From assembly GCF_024171785.1 (NCBI RefSeq), contig NZ_JAMTCK010000001.1:186134-250133 (forward strand): 64,000 bases of DNA, in the 5' to 3' direction. Positions within the stretch are counted from its first letter, which is position 1; every line of letters starts with the position of its first letter. The position numbers and the translations under genes were made by a program. The DNA comes from Goodfellowiella coeruleoviolacea. Lineage in GTDB: Bacteria; Actinomycetota; Actinomycetes; Mycobacteriales; Pseudonocardiaceae. Below the pieces are notes generated by a model, which had not been told where the DNA came from, made no database searches, and saw nothing but the letters and a program-made list of their open reading frames with translations. Positions 53,722 to 63,307 of this stretch are shown here, one piece after another.

Positions 53722-55659
53722 TCACGACATCCGCGTGTGCACGCCGACGGCGGAGACCACTCCGACGCCCACCCCGCGGCGCGCTCCCCTGGGTCCTGGC
53801 CGCAGCACCGCGTCCCGGTTCAGCCGCACCGGCCGGGCACCGCCCAGCACGGGTGGGCGCGGCGGGACGAAGGCGGTGTCCACGCCGACCGTGGACTGGG
53901 CGCCGACCACGAACCCCCGCCCGCCGAGCCGGACCGCGCCCACGGTGTGCGCCGGCGCCTGGCGTCCCACCAGCCGCCGCAGCGCGTCCTCGTCGGCCGA
54001 GCCGGCGGGCAGCAGCACCCGGAACCGGTGCGCGTGCGCGGTGAGCGGGTCGCTGTCCGGGTCGCCGAACGCGCGCAGCGGGGCCGCGCCCAGGGCCGAA
54101 CCGCCGACCCGGAACCGGCTCGCCGACCGGCCGAACAGCCGCACCGCGCCCAGCCCCGGCCCGCTGCCCGCGCCGCTCGCGCGCACCTGCGCCCAGCGGC
54201 GGTCGGCGGCCAGTTCGTCGAGCACGGGCGTGGCCCCGAACACGATCCGCACGGCTTCCCGCAGCGCCCACGGGGTGCCTCGGCGGCGGTAGAGCGCGGG
54301 GGCCGCGGCCAGCAGCGCCCGCCTGGTGGGTGCGTCCCAGCCGGCCTCGAACGACAGCCCCAGCAGCCCGGCCAGCCAGGGCAGCACCCGGTCGGGCACG
54401 CCGGCCGGGTCCAGCAGCGCGGGGTAGCGCTCGATCACCCGGTCGAGTTCGGCCAGGGTGGCGTCGAACAGCGACAGGAACCGCTCGGTGAAGTCGTCGG
54501 CCGCCGGGTCCTGCCGGAACGCGGGCGGCAGCAGGTCCGCGCTGGTGGTGCGCGGGAAGTCCAGGCGGATCCGGCGGACGAGCGGCGTCGCGGTCCCGTC
54601 ACCGGACAGCCGCAGGCGCAGCGTGAGGAACCGGCCGGGCGGCTGGTCGACGAGGAAGTCAGTGACGCCCGGCGGCGCGCTCTGCCAGTCGCTGTCCGCG
54701 TAGTGCTCGTCCTCGGACACCACCAGGTCCACGGCCACGGCCGTGCCCGGGGGAACGTCGGCGTCCACCCGCACCCGGTGCCAGCGGCAGCGGGAGACAC
54801 CGCTGTCGATCAGGCGGGTGCGGTAGGAGCCGGCCGGCACGTGGCACACCGGCGCCGGCGGCGCCTCGGGTCGGGGCGCGCCCTGCCAGGTGTAGCAGGT
54901 GGTGACCGGGCCGTCCGCGCTGTTCTCCCGCAGACAGAACCCGTCCCCGTCCGCCTCGACCAGTGCGCTCGGCGGCACCGCCGCCGCGAGTTCGTCCACC
55001 GTGGCCGGTGCGAACGGGGTGCGCGGGCCACCGCGGTGCACGCGCAGCCGGCCGCCGTCGTCGGTGAGCAGCCAGACGCCGCCGGGTCCGGTGCGCAGCC
55101 CGATGATCTCGCCGGTCACCCCGGTGCGCAGCACGCCCCGGGGGCGGCCGGCCGAACTGAACCGCCACAGCCGGGTGCTGCCGGCGCGCGCCACCCACAC
55201 CTCGTCGCCGCCGGCCAGCGCGGCCAGCCGGGCCCCCCGGCCGGGGATCACCCCGGCCAGCTGCTCGCCCTGCCGGCGCCACACCAGCACCCGGTCGGGG
55301 GCCACCACGGCGAGCCGGTGTCCCCGCGCGGCCACGGACAGCGGTGCGCGCGGCAGGTCGGGGTGGCAGTCCGGCGGCCACACCGGCAGCCACTGCCCGC
55401 ACCCGTCCCGGCGCAGCAGGCTCGGTGCGTCGGGCAGCAGCAGGTACCAGGAGCAGGGCCGGCAGCCAGGGGCCAGCCGAGGGTCGGGAAACCACGGCAG
55501 CAGTTCGGCCCTGGTCGGCCCCTGCGGCCAGCCGCCGCAGGCGGCCAGCCGCAGCCCGTCCTCCTCGGCGAACCCCACCAGGTCGTGCACGGCCGACTCG
55601 TCCCAGCCGACGTGGGCGTCGAGCAGCCGGAAGGTCGCGGGGTGCGGGGCGCAGGTCAC
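53722..55659 (-). CDS. eCIS baseplate/tail protein with P2-I-like domain (Afp12-like)
   Basis: A 645-residue protein. The first half (about 1-330) has repeated beta-blade-like strands (WVARAGSTRLWRFS, LTDDGGRLRVHRG), perhaps a propeller. The second half holds the phage-tail-protein domain: LLPPAFRQDPAADDFTERFL, DPAGVPDRVLPWLAGLLGL and YRRRGTPWALREAVRIVFG. It should be a baseplate wedge subunit linking to fibres. GTG 55659 overlaps the previous stop. Confidence 0.8.
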   Translation of the reverse strand: MTCAPHPATFRLLDAHVGWDESAVHDLVGFAEEDGLRLAACGGWPQGPTRAELLPWFPDPRLAPGCRPCSWYLLLPDAPSLLRRDGCGQWLPVWPPDCHPDLPRAPLSVAARGHRLAVVAPDRVLVWRRQGEQLAGVIPGRGARLAALAGGDEVWVARAGSTRLWRFSSAGRPRGVLRTGVTGEIIGLRTGPGGVWLLTDDGGRLRVHRGGPRTPFAPATVDELAAAVPPSALVEADGDGFCLRENSADGPVTTCYTWQGAPRPEAPPAPVCHVPAGSYRTRLIDSGVSRCRWHRVRVDADVPPGTAVAVDLVVSEDEHYADSDWQSAPPGVTDFLVDQPPGRFLTLRLRLSGDGTATPLVRRIRLDFPRTTSADLLPPAFRQDPAADDFTERFLSLFDATLAELDRVIERYPALLDPAGVPDRVLPWLAGLLGLSFEAGWDAPTRRALLAAAPALYRRRGTPWALREAVRIVFGATPVLDELAADRRWAQVRASGAGSGPGLGAVRLFGRSASRFRVGGSALGAAPLRAFGDPDSDPLTAHAHRFRVLLPAGSADEDALRRLVGRQAPAHTVGAVRLGGRGFVVGAQSTVGVDTAFVPPRPPVLGGARPVRLNRDAVLRPGPRGARRGVGVGVVSAVGVHTRMS

Positions 55660-57692
55660 GGTCGGTCTCCTAGCGGGATCAGCAGCGGGCGCTCCGGCCA
55701 GACCAGCGCGTGCGGCGGGATCGCGCGGTCGGTGCAGGGCGGCAGCCGCAGTCCGTCCACGGTGAGGCAGAGCTGGGACACGGCCAGCACGCCGTCGACC
55801 GCCAGCAGTCGCCGCACCAGCGCGGTGTGCCGCAGCGCGCCCCCGAACGGCCAGCCGGCGCCGTTGTCGCCGCCGCGCACCGGGTCCAGGTAGGTGGTGA
55901 GCGCGTCACCGGCGGCGGCCAGCACGGCGGCCCGGTCCTGGTCCGCGTCGAGGGCGACCCACGCCTCCACGGCCACGCGCTGGTAGCGCGCGGGCGCGGC
56001 CACCACCGTGACCCCGGCGGGCGCGGCCTCGCGGCTGAGGAAGTCGGCGACCGCGCGCAGCGTCGCGGCGGTGGGCACCGGGGGCGCACCGGTCTCGTCG
56101 GCCGGCGGCACCACCAGCACGCCGACCACGCCGGGGATCGGCACACCGGCGTACTCCGGGTGCAGGCCGGGCACGCCGTGCGCGCGGGCCACGGACGCGC
56201 CGGGCGCGCGGGTGGCCAGCAGGCCGTAGTCGGCCGGTGCCACGGCCCGGCCTCGGGCCCGCAACTCGCCGACGCCCCGCCGGATCACCTCGGCGTCGGG
56301 TTCGGCGTCGGTGCCGCCGGAGGCGGGGAACGGGTTGGTGACGCCGGTGACGTGGGGCAGCGCGGTCACCACGCCGTTGACCGCGCCGGCCCGCACCGCG
56401 CCGGCGCTGCCGCCGCCCACCCGGTAGCGCAGCGCCCGCACGTTGCGGAACCCGGGTGGCACGGCCGCGCCGGTCACGCCGTCGCCGAAGGTGACCTCGC
56501 CGGTGGCGTGGTCCACCACGAACACCCGGTCGTCCGCGCCGTAGCCGGCCAGGCTGGCCACCTCGGTCCACCGCGACGCCGACCCCGCCGCCGTGCCGAA
56601 CACGTCGCCGCCCGGGTCGTCGTCGACCTCGATGACCACCGAGCCGGCCAGGATCGGCGTCTGGCTCAGCCGCATCCGCTGCCGGCCGGTCGCGGTCGGG
56701 TCCTGCAGCGGTTGCAGCGGCTCGTCCCGGATCGTGTGGGCGGCCGTGGCCGCGACCATGTTCAGCCGCAACCCGGACAGCACCGGCGGCGTGCCGGTGG
56801 CCGCGCCTGGCCCGATCCGCAGCCGCAGCCAGCGCAGCGGCGCACCCGGCCGGGAGCCGGGCGGCTGGCCCGGCGCCCACGTGCTGGGCACCCGCAACTG
56901 GACCGTGCCGCTGGCGCGCAGCCCCGCGGTGGTGTCGCGCACCACGTCGGCGGGCACGAACCGGGCGCCGTCCAGCACGTCCCAGCGCAGCAGCGGCGCG
57001 GCCGGCACCGGCCGGGGCACCAGTCCGCCGGCGTCCACCGGCGCGGGCGGCACGGCGACCACCACGAACCCCAGGGACAGCACCGGGTAGGGGTTGGCCG
57101 GCGCGGCCAGCCCGATCCACAGCGCGTTGCCCGGTCGCGGGTCGCGGCCGAACGGGGCGAACGCGCGGCCCGGGCCGGCCGGCCCCAGCGGGATCAGCTC
57201 CAGCGACCCGGCCTGCGCCACGGCGAGCGCGCCGAGGCTGGCCGGGGTGGCGTACAGGTCGTGGTCGGTCTCGTAGCGCAGCTGTCCGCCCTGGCCCGAT
57301 GCCGCGGCCTGGAAACCCGCGGGGATGAGCACGGACCTGCCGTCCGGCGGGTTGACCGTGAACTCCAGCAGCACCTGGGCCGCCCCGGCCGGCCGGCGCC
57401 GCACACCCGCGGTGTCCAGCTGTTCGGCCAGCACCTTCTCCGGCAGCCGGTTCACCCTGCCGAGCACGGGTTCGACCTGGGTGCCGAACAGCCGCACCAG
57501 CGCCACCCCGGCGTCCAGCCGGTCCGGGTTGGTCCAGTCCGGGGTGTAGCCGGGGATCCGGGCGCGCACCGCGGCCCGGACCGCCTCCCTGGTCGCCTCG
57601 ACCAGTTCCGGTTGCACACCGGTCGGGCCGGGCCCCGCCACCAGCCGGCCCTCGGTCCGCGCGCCGCGCTCCCACCACACCTCGCCGCTCAC
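55656..57692 (-). CDS. Baseplate wedge protein, gp6/J-like (Afp11-like), copy 2
   Basis: A 678-residue putative baseplate assembly protein: RIPGYTPDWTNPDRLDAGVALVRLFG at the N-terminus, EFTVNPPDGRSVLIPAGFQ, VDHATGEVTFGDGVTGAAVPPG and the long C-terminal J-like region with APADYGLLATRAPGASVARA. It pairs with the related gene at 57689-59653. Start GTG 57692 overlaps that gene's stop. Confidence 0.85.
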   Translation of the reverse strand: MSGEVWWERGARTEGRLVAGPGPTGVQPELVEATREAVRAAVRARIPGYTPDWTNPDRLDAGVALVRLFGTQVEPVLGRVNRLPEKVLAEQLDTAGVRRRPAGAAQVLLEFTVNPPDGRSVLIPAGFQAAASGQGGQLRYETDHDLYATPASLGALAVAQAGSLELIPLGPAGPGRAFAPFGRDPRPGNALWIGLAAPANPYPVLSLGFVVVAVPPAPVDAGGLVPRPVPAAPLLRWDVLDGARFVPADVVRDTTAGLRASGTVQLRVPSTWAPGQPPGSRPGAPLRWLRLRIGPGAATGTPPVLSGLRLNMVAATAAHTIRDEPLQPLQDPTATGRQRMRLSQTPILAGSVVIEVDDDPGGDVFGTAAGSASRWTEVASLAGYGADDRVFVVDHATGEVTFGDGVTGAAVPPGFRNVRALRYRVGGGSAGAVRAGAVNGVVTALPHVTGVTNPFPASGGTDAEPDAEVIRRGVGELRARGRAVAPADYGLLATRAPGASVARAHGVPGLHPEYAGVPIPGVVGVLVVPPADETGAPPVPTAATLRAVADFLSREAAPAGVTVVAAPARYQRVAVEAWVALDADQDRAAVLAAAGDALTTYLDPVRGGDNGAGWPFGGALRHTALVRRLLAVDGVLAVSQLCLTVDGLRLPPCTDRAIPPHALVWPERPLLIPLGDRP

Positions 57693-59653
57693 AGCAACCC
57701 CTCCCCCGACTCGACCGGGGCGACGACCCGGGTGCGCACCCCGCGCAGCACGGGCAGCTCGCCCGGCCGCAGCGCCACGTCCTGGCAGTCCTGGTCGGCC
57801 TCGGCGCCGTCCAGGCCGACGGCCACGCCGGCCACCTCGGCCAGCTCGCCCAACGCGCGCTGGACCGCCCGCAGCAGCGCCGACGGCCGCAGCGGGCCGC
57901 CGAACGGCCAGCCCGTGCCGTCGTCCCCGCCCACCAGCGGGTCCAGGTAGCGCCGCAGCGCCGCGGTGAGCACCGTGGACACCCGGGCGCGGTCGGCGGG
58001 TGCCCCGGACAGGTCGACGCGCAACCGCACCGCGCGGTAGGCCGGGGCGCGCACGAACACCTCGGTGGTGAGCAGCCGCGCCTGGGCCAGGCGCGCGGCG
58101 ACCGCGCACACCATGCCCGGGTCCGGCACCGGCGCGGCCACCACGTCGGCGCCGGCCGCGCCGTCCGCACCGGTGAGGCCGTCGCGCGGCACCAACGGGA
58201 CGATGTGGACGGTCACCGCGCCGGGCACCGCCGCGCAGGGCAGCCCGGGGTGTTCGCCGAGCGCGGCGTGGGCGCGCGCCACGGCCACGCCCGGGGTGGT
58301 CCGGGCCAGGGTGACGAAGTCCGCCTCGGTGACCGCGCGGGTCACCTCGCCCAGTGCCGCCGCCGCGCGCTGCCTGGCCTGCGCCACGGTCTCCGGGTCC
58401 GCGCCGCCGGCGGCCTGCACGAGGTTGGCCGCCACCAGCGCGCCGCGCCGCAGCACCGCGTCCTGGGTGGGCACCCAGTTGCCGGTGGTGCCACCGTTGC
58501 CGGACCGGCCGCCGCCGATCACGTAGTCCACCCACACGTCGTCGGTGGGGTGCGGGATGCGCCCGGTGAGCCCGTCGCCGAAGACCACCGCGCCCTCGGC
58601 CCGGTCCACCAGGAAGATCCGGTCGGTCGACGCCCCGAACGTGAAGTCCGGTGCCGGTGTCCACTCCTGGCCGGCCAGGTGCACCTCGGCGGCCAGCAGC
58701 CGGTCCTCGGCGTCCGGCAGCACCAGGTGCTGGCCGGGCAGCCGCAGCCACGCCCGGACCTGCTCGACCAGTTCGGGCCCTGCGCGGCGGTGCTCGCGGT
58801 GGCGCGCGGCGGACACGTTCACCGCCACCTGCAGCAGCCGGGGCGGCGCCGAGAACGTCGCGGCCGAGGTGGCCACCAGCAGGCCGCGGTCCTGGGTGGT
58901 CCAGTCGGCGGGCGGGCGCAACCGGACCACCCCGGAGCGGCGCAGCCCGGCCGTGCCGTCCACCACCTCGGCGAAGGCGCGCGCGCCCGGCTCGCCCGGG
59001 CGGAACCACGACCAGGTCAGCGCGGCCGGCGCGGGCACGTCGTCGACCGCGTCCGGGGACCACGACGGCGGCGATGCGGCCGGCGCGTCCAGTTCGACCA
59101 GCAGCGACAGCCAGCCGGGCGCGGGCAGCGCCCCGGTGAGCGGCAGCGTGAACCGGGCCTCGGCCGCGCCGCCGGCACCGCCCAGCAGCGACACCCCGCG
59201 GCGCGCCCGCAGGTCGGCGGTGCGGTCCCGGTCGGTCCACACGGTCACCTCGCCGGCGGGGTCGACCGGGAACACGGCCACGTCCTCGTCGAGGGTGAAG
59301 GTGACCACGCCCAGCGGGTCCCGGGTCAGCACCGTGCCGGCGGGCACGACCGGAACCGGCGTGCCCGGCCAGTCCGCGGTCAGCCGCAGCACCGTGGCCG
59401 CGGCGCGGGCCGGCCGGGGCGGGTCCAGACCGAGCAGCCGCAGCACCGCCACCACCAGCGCGTCCGGCACCTGGTCCAGCCAGTACAGCCGCTGTTCCAG
59501 CAGGTAGGCGAACAGCTCCAGCAGGGTGACGCCGGGGTCGGCTGGCGCGTGCAGCGTCCAGCTCCCGCCCGACTCGGCCGGGATGCGGCGGCGGATCGCC
59601 GCGACCATGTCGGCCCAGCTCAAGTCGTCCAGCCGCGGTGCGGGCACGCTCAC
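57689..59653 (-). CDS. Baseplate wedge protein, gp6/J-like (Afp11-like), copy 1
   Basis: A 654-residue protein with the same signatures: LHAPADPGVTLLELFAYLLEQRLYW, VDRAEGAVVFGDGLTGRIPHP and VTEADFVTLARTTPGVAVARAHA. The C-terminus (DGTGWPFGGPLRPSALLRAVQ) is nearly repeated in copy 2 (NGAGWPFGGALRHTALVRRLL), so the two are paralogues. Together they should form the wedge ring around the spike. Confidence 0.85.
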   Translation of the reverse strand: MSVPAPRLDDLSWADMVAAIRRRIPAESGGSWTLHAPADPGVTLLELFAYLLEQRLYWLDQVPDALVVAVLRLLGLDPPRPARAAATVLRLTADWPGTPVPVVPAGTVLTRDPLGVVTFTLDEDVAVFPVDPAGEVTVWTDRDRTADLRARRGVSLLGGAGGAAEARFTLPLTGALPAPGWLSLLVELDAPAASPPSWSPDAVDDVPAPAALTWSWFRPGEPGARAFAEVVDGTAGLRRSGVVRLRPPADWTTQDRGLLVATSAATFSAPPRLLQVAVNVSAARHREHRRAGPELVEQVRAWLRLPGQHLVLPDAEDRLLAAEVHLAGQEWTPAPDFTFGASTDRIFLVDRAEGAVVFGDGLTGRIPHPTDDVWVDYVIGGGRSGNGGTTGNWVPTQDAVLRRGALVAANLVQAAGGADPETVAQARQRAAAALGEVTRAVTEADFVTLARTTPGVAVARAHAALGEHPGLPCAAVPGAVTVHIVPLVPRDGLTGADGAAGADVVAAPVPDPGMVCAVAARLAQARLLTTEVFVRAPAYRAVRLRVDLSGAPADRARVSTVLTAALRRYLDPLVGGDDGTGWPFGGPLRPSALLRAVQRALGELAEVAGVAVGLDGAEADQDCQDVALRPGELPVLRGVRTRVVAPVESGEGLL

Positions 59654-60054
59654 GGCGCACCCCCGGCCAGCCCGAGGTAGAACGGGAACACCAGGTTCGC
59701 CTTGGTGTTGCTGCGCCGGATCCGGTAGACGACCGACACGGTCACCCGGGACTCGTCACCCGGGTCGGCCTCGGCGCGCACCTCGTCCAGCGCCACCCTC
59801 GGCTCGTGCGCGCGCACCGCCTCGGCAACCGAGTTCTCCAGGTCGCGCAGGTGCTGCACGCTGCCAGGCGCGAACACCGACTCCTGCGCGCGGGTGCCGA
59901 AGTCCGGTCGCATCACCCGCTCGCCCACCCCGGTGAGCAGCAGCGCGCGCAGGCAGTGCTCGATGCTCTGCTCGCCCTCGGCGTAGCCGAGCCGACCGGC
60001 CTCGTCCGGCAGGATCGGGAAGCGCCAGCCGGTGCCGAGGAAGTCCTCGCTCAC
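59650..60054 (-). CDS. gpW/gp25-family baseplate protein (Afp9-like)
   Basis: A 134-residue lysozyme-like gp25 fold: FLGTGWRFPILPDEAGRLGYAEG, IEHCLRALLLTGVGERVMRPDFGTRAQ and NSVAEAVRAHEPRVAL. It is a core baseplate component that contacts the sheath. Start GTG 60054 overlaps the spike gene stop. Confidence 0.9.
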   Translation of the reverse strand: MSEDFLGTGWRFPILPDEAGRLGYAEGEQSIEHCLRALLLTGVGERVMRPDFGTRAQESVFAPGSVQHLRDLENSVAEAVRAHEPRVALDEVRAEADPGDESRVTVSVVYRIRRSNTKANLVFPFYLGLAGGAP

Positions 60055-60752
60055 GCCGTCCTCGCCTTCTTGGCCAGCACGGCCGGCGTCAGCGGCGTCG
60101 CCGGCGGCCCGCTCGGCCCGCTCGGGGTGGGGTGGGTGTGCGTGTTGAACGCGGTGAGCAGCGCGTTGCCCAGCACCAGGGGCTCGGTCGCGCCACCGCC
60201 CAGGTCGATGCTGGCCGAGTCGATGGTCACCTTCGGTGCGGACAGGGTGATCTCCCCGGTGGCGGACACGGTCACGCTGCCGCCCGCCGCCGCGGTGATC
60301 CGGATCGCGCTGCCCGCGTCGTCCAGTTCGACCACGTGCCCGGCCGCCGACCGGATGCGCACCGCGGCCTGCGAGTCGGTGTCGTCGAGCAGCACCTCGT
60401 GGCCGTGCCTGGTGCGGATGAGCTTCTGGTCGCGTCCGCCGGTGCGCGCGGTCGCCGGCTTGTCCACGCCGTTGTACAGGCCGCCGAGCACGATCGGGAA
60501 GCGCATGTCCCCGTGCACGAACGCGACCAGCACCTCGTCGCCCTGCTCCGGCACGAACACCGAGCCGTAGCCGTTGCCCGCGTACAGCTGGCTGATCCGG
60601 CACCAGTCGGTGACCGTGCTGCCGTCGAACCACGGGAACCGCACCTTGACGCGGCCCTCGTCGTCGCCCTCGTTGTCCACCACGACGGCTTCCACCACGC
60701 CGTAGTAGCGCTTGTCGGTGCTGCGGGCGCGGGGCGCGGTCCTGGTCATCAC
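60051..60752 (-). CDS. gpV-type spike protein (C-terminal half of a VgrG/Afp8)
   Basis: A 233-residue protein with YYGVVEAVVVDNEGDDEGRVKVRFPWFDG and VPEQGDEVLVAFVHGDMRFPIVLGGLYN (OB-fold), then a beta-helix needle (AAGGSVTVSATGEITLSAPKV). It forms the central spike with the gpD protein. In Afp the two parts are one chain; here they are separate genes. GTG 60752 overlaps the gpD stop. Confidence 0.9.
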   Translation of the reverse strand: MMTRTAPRARSTDKRYYGVVEAVVVDNEGDDEGRVKVRFPWFDGSTVTDWCRISQLYAGNGYGSVFVPEQGDEVLVAFVHGDMRFPIVLGGLYNGVDKPATARTGGRDQKLIRTRHGHEVLLDDTDSQAAVRIRSAAGHVVELDDAGSAIRITAAAGGSVTVSATGEITLSAPKVTIDSASIDLGGGATEPLVLGNALLTAFNTHTHPTPSGPSGPPATPLTPAVLAKKARTA

Positions 60753-61930
60753 TGGTCTCCCTGGTGGATGCGCCGTGCGGTGAACTGGGTGAAGAACCCG
60801 CTGGTGCTCAGCGAGTGCTCGACCCGCTTGACGAAGTAGGAGCCGGAGAAGCGCCGGCCGAGGCCGTAGATCTCCAGGTTGTCGCCGGGCCGCAGCTCGG
60901 GCAGGCCGGCCACGCGGCCGGTGGCGGTGATGAACTCGTAGGCCCGTTCCCGCAGCAGGCTGATCGCCAGTTCCCTGGCCTCCTGGTCGCTGGCCACCGG
61001 CGCGTCGACCAGGACCTCCTGGCGGCCCTGCAGCGTGCTCTCGGCGACCTGCGGCCCGCTCTGCCCGTCGGCCGCGTTCTGCCCGGCCGGCAGGTTCTCG
61101 GCGGTGGCGGTGAACGCGATCGGCTGCTTGGTGCGGGGGTCCCAGCCGCGCACGGTGAGCTTGCTGACCTGCTGGGACACGGTCAGCGTCGGGGTGAACT
61201 CGATCAGGTTGGGCACCAGGCCCTCGGGCTGCGCGGTGGGGCCGGTGCTCAGGCCGGGCGCGTAGGCCAGCCGGTACACCCGCACCGGGCGGCTGTCCCG
61301 GCCGTCGGTCGGTTTGACGAAGTACAGGGTGTCCTCGCCGGAGGCCGGGTCGGGCAGGATGTAGCAGTCGAAGTCCAGCCGCTTGGCCCGCTCCAGCAGG
61401 AACGTGGCGTCGTCCTGGTTCTTCTGCACCACCAGTTCGTGCGTCGGCCCCTCCCTGGTCACCTCGATGCGCAGGTGGTTGCGCTGCGCGATCTGCTCGG
61501 CGATCCGCCAGTCCGGCATGTCGCGGTAGGTCTTGACCTCGTTCTCGGCCGGTTTGCGGTCCTTGAGCCGCAGCAGCCCGTCCACCCCGCTCACCGCCAC
61601 GGTCGGCGAGGCCGAGTCGGAGAACTTCGGGCTGAGCGTGCTGATCGTGCCGGTGGCCACGGTGAGCAGCCGGTCGGCGTAGCCCAGCCGCACCGACACC
61701 CGCCCGCCGAGCCGGAACCGCGCCGAGTCGCTGTGCTTGAATCGCAGGTTGGCGTCGTCCCAGTTGTTCAACGTGAGGTCGAAGCCGGACATCTCGTCGA
61801 TGTCCCGGTTCACCTTGATGTCGATGATGTCGTTCTTGGTCGTCGGGTCCAGTTGCAGGCCCTCGATGTGCACCTCGAACTCGGGTGCGTACCGGTCCGG
61901 CGAGGCCACCTCCGGGGTGGGGCTGCTCAT
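60749..61930 (-). CDS. gpD-type baseplate hub protein (N-terminal half of a VgrG/Afp8)
   Basis: A 393-residue late-control-gene-D-family protein: DIKVNRDIDEMSGFDLTLNNWDD, FRLGGRVSVRLGYADRLLTVATG, AEQIAQRNHLRIEV, DDATFLLERAKRLDFDCYI and RPGDNLEIYGLGRRFSGSYFV. It forms the trimeric hub onto which the gpV spike sits. Confidence 0.92.
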   Translation of the reverse strand: MSSPTPEVASPDRYAPEFEVHIEGLQLDPTTKNDIIDIKVNRDIDEMSGFDLTLNNWDDANLRFKHSDSARFRLGGRVSVRLGYADRLLTVATGTISTLSPKFSDSASPTVAVSGVDGLLRLKDRKPAENEVKTYRDMPDWRIAEQIAQRNHLRIEVTREGPTHELVVQKNQDDATFLLERAKRLDFDCYILPDPASGEDTLYFVKPTDGRDSRPVRVYRLAYAPGLSTGPTAQPEGLVPNLIEFTPTLTVSQQVSKLTVRGWDPRTKQPIAFTATAENLPAGQNAADGQSGPQVAESTLQGRQEVLVDAPVASDQEARELAISLLRERAYEFITATGRVAGLPELRPGDNLEIYGLGRRFSGSYFVKRVEHSLSTSGFFTQFTARRIHQGDQ

Positions 61931-61940
61931 CGCGCGCTCC

Positions 61941-62609
61941 TCACCGCAGCCGGGGCACGGTCAGCACCCGCCCCGGCCGCAACTCGCGTGGATCGCCGAT
62001 CCCGTTGGCGCGGGCCAGTTCCCGCCACGCGTCCGGCCGCCGGTACACCGCCGCGGCGATGCTGCTCAGCGTGTCCCCCCGGCGCACCACGTAGCTCTTC
62101 TCCACCGTCGGCGAGGACCGGGGCGTGTCCGCGACCTGCACGGCCGCCGGCCGGAACTCCTTGAGCGTCAGGTCCAGCAGCGCCCGCAGCGGCACCCCGT
62201 CCGCCCGGAACAGCTGGTAGTTCACGTCCAGCTTCTCCACGACCCCGGTGAACACCGCCTCGTCCCACACGAACCGGACGACCGGCGGCGCGTGTTCCCT
62301 GCTGTCCGGGCGCAGCAGCGCCCGCACCGCGTCGACGTAGCGGGTGCGGACGTTGTCCAGGGTGTCCGAGGTGTCCACCAGGGCCTGCACGGTGAGCGTC
62401 TCGGTGCCGCCGCGCACGTACTGCAGCGGTGGCGTCTCCAGCCCGGGGATGGTGATCTCCGCGAAGGTGTTGCTCTTGCTCAGCTTGTAGTCGGTCGGGT
62501 TGAACCGCAACGGGATCCGCCGCTGCCGGTCGTCGGCGATCACCGGCCGGACGATCTCCAGGCGGGCCCGCGCGGCGCCCTGGCGGGCGAACGACACCGG
62601 CGTGATCAC
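61941..62609 (-). CDS. LysM-containing baseplate protein (Afp7-like)
   Basis: A 222-residue protein: IPLRFNPTDYKLSKSNTFAEI and a Q-VRGGTETL segment in the N-terminal tube-initiator-like domain, and a C-terminal LysM (SYVVRRGDTLSSIAAAVYRR, LRPGRVLTVPRL). In Afp-type particles this protein joins the tube to the hub. GTG start overlaps the previous stop. Confidence 0.9.
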   Translation of the reverse strand: MITPVSFARQGAARARLEIVRPVIADDRQRRIPLRFNPTDYKLSKSNTFAEITIPGLETPPLQYVRGGTETLTVQALVDTSDTLDNVRTRYVDAVRALLRPDSREHAPPVVRFVWDEAVFTGVVEKLDVNYQLFRADGVPLRALLDLTLKEFRPAAVQVADTPRSSPTVEKSYVVRRGDTLSSIAAAVYRRPDAWRELARANGIGDPRELRPGRVLTVPRLR

Positions 62610-62791
62610 GGCTGGCCCTCCCCGTCACCGAACCGGCGCTCGGCCTCGGTGTGCCTGGCCCGGGCGCACTCCTGCTCGTAGAGCCGGGACCACGCCTGGA
62701 TGTGCTTGTTGAACAGCCGGGTGAACACGGCACCGTCGTCGCCGTCCACCTGGAACCGCACCTCAAGGTTGTGAATGGTCACCTTCGGCAC
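62606..62791 (-). CDS. Small Afp6-like eCIS protein
   Basis: A 61-residue protein (PKVTIHNLEVRFQVDGDDGA, HIQAWSRLYEQECARARHTE) of the size, charge and position of Afp6, between tube and LysM genes. A role in tube assembly is assumed from position. Confidence 0.75.
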   Translation of the reverse strand: MPKVTIHNLEVRFQVDGDDGAVFTRLFNKHIQAWSRLYEQECARARHTEAERRFGDGEGQP

Positions 62792-62797
62792 CGCGCC

Positions 62798-63307
62798 TCA
62801 CCTCCCGAAGCCCAGCTGCGACACGGCCGTGTCCTGCAGCACCTTGGTCAGCCCCTCGTGCGCGATCTCCAGCGCCTCCACCGCGATCGCGTTCTGCTCG
62901 GCGTGCAGGTCCGGGCCGCTCCACTTGGCGGCCAGCCCACCGTGGAAGGCCCAGGCCGCGCCGGGCAGGCCGTCCGGCCCCAGCACGATCACCGCGCCGT
63001 CGCGGCGGGCACCCAGCGAGTCGGCCAGCCCGGCCTGGTACCACGCCCACAGCCCCGGGTCGCGCAGCACACCGCGCTTCAACGTGATCCGGTTCCACGA
63101 GTGGCGCACCGGCAGCTGGTGCACGGAGTCGTTGCGCCCGCCCTCCGCGTAGCTGGTCACCTCCAGCTGCCCACCCAGGCCGGTGACCTCCTGGAACGCG
63201 CCGGCGGCCACCAGCGGCAGCAGCAGCGCCTGTGCGGCGGGCAGGTAGGCGTCACCCGGGTCCAGGGTGACCAGGAATCGGTACTTGGGCAACGGGTCCG
63301 GCGTCAC
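62798..63307 (-). CDS. eCIS inner tube protein (gp19-like)
   Basis: A 169-residue T4 gp19-type tube subunit: YRFLVTLDPGD, GAFQEVTGLGGQLEVTSYAEGG, VRHSWNRITLKRGVLRDPGLWAWY and KWSGPDLHAEQNAIAVEALEIAHEGL. Hexamers stack to form the inner tube. GTG 63307 overlaps the sheath stop. Only one tube gene is inside the window. Confidence 0.92.
   Translation of the reverse strand: MTPDPLPKYRFLVTLDPGDAYLPAAQALLLPLVAAGAFQEVTGLGGQLEVTSYAEGGRNDSVHQLPVRHSWNRITLKRGVLRDPGLWAWYQAGLADSLGARRDGAVIVLGPDGLPGAAWAFHGGLAAKWSGPDLHAEQNAIAVEALEIAHEGLTKVLQDTAVSQLGFGR

Noticed and set aside
55656-59660. A single 1334-codon frame that would fuse the two gp6-like genes
   Set aside because: Upstream of 57692 it is an alternative frame of the well-supported 57689-59653 gene. 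Real coding starts at GTG 57692 with a 4-base overlap.
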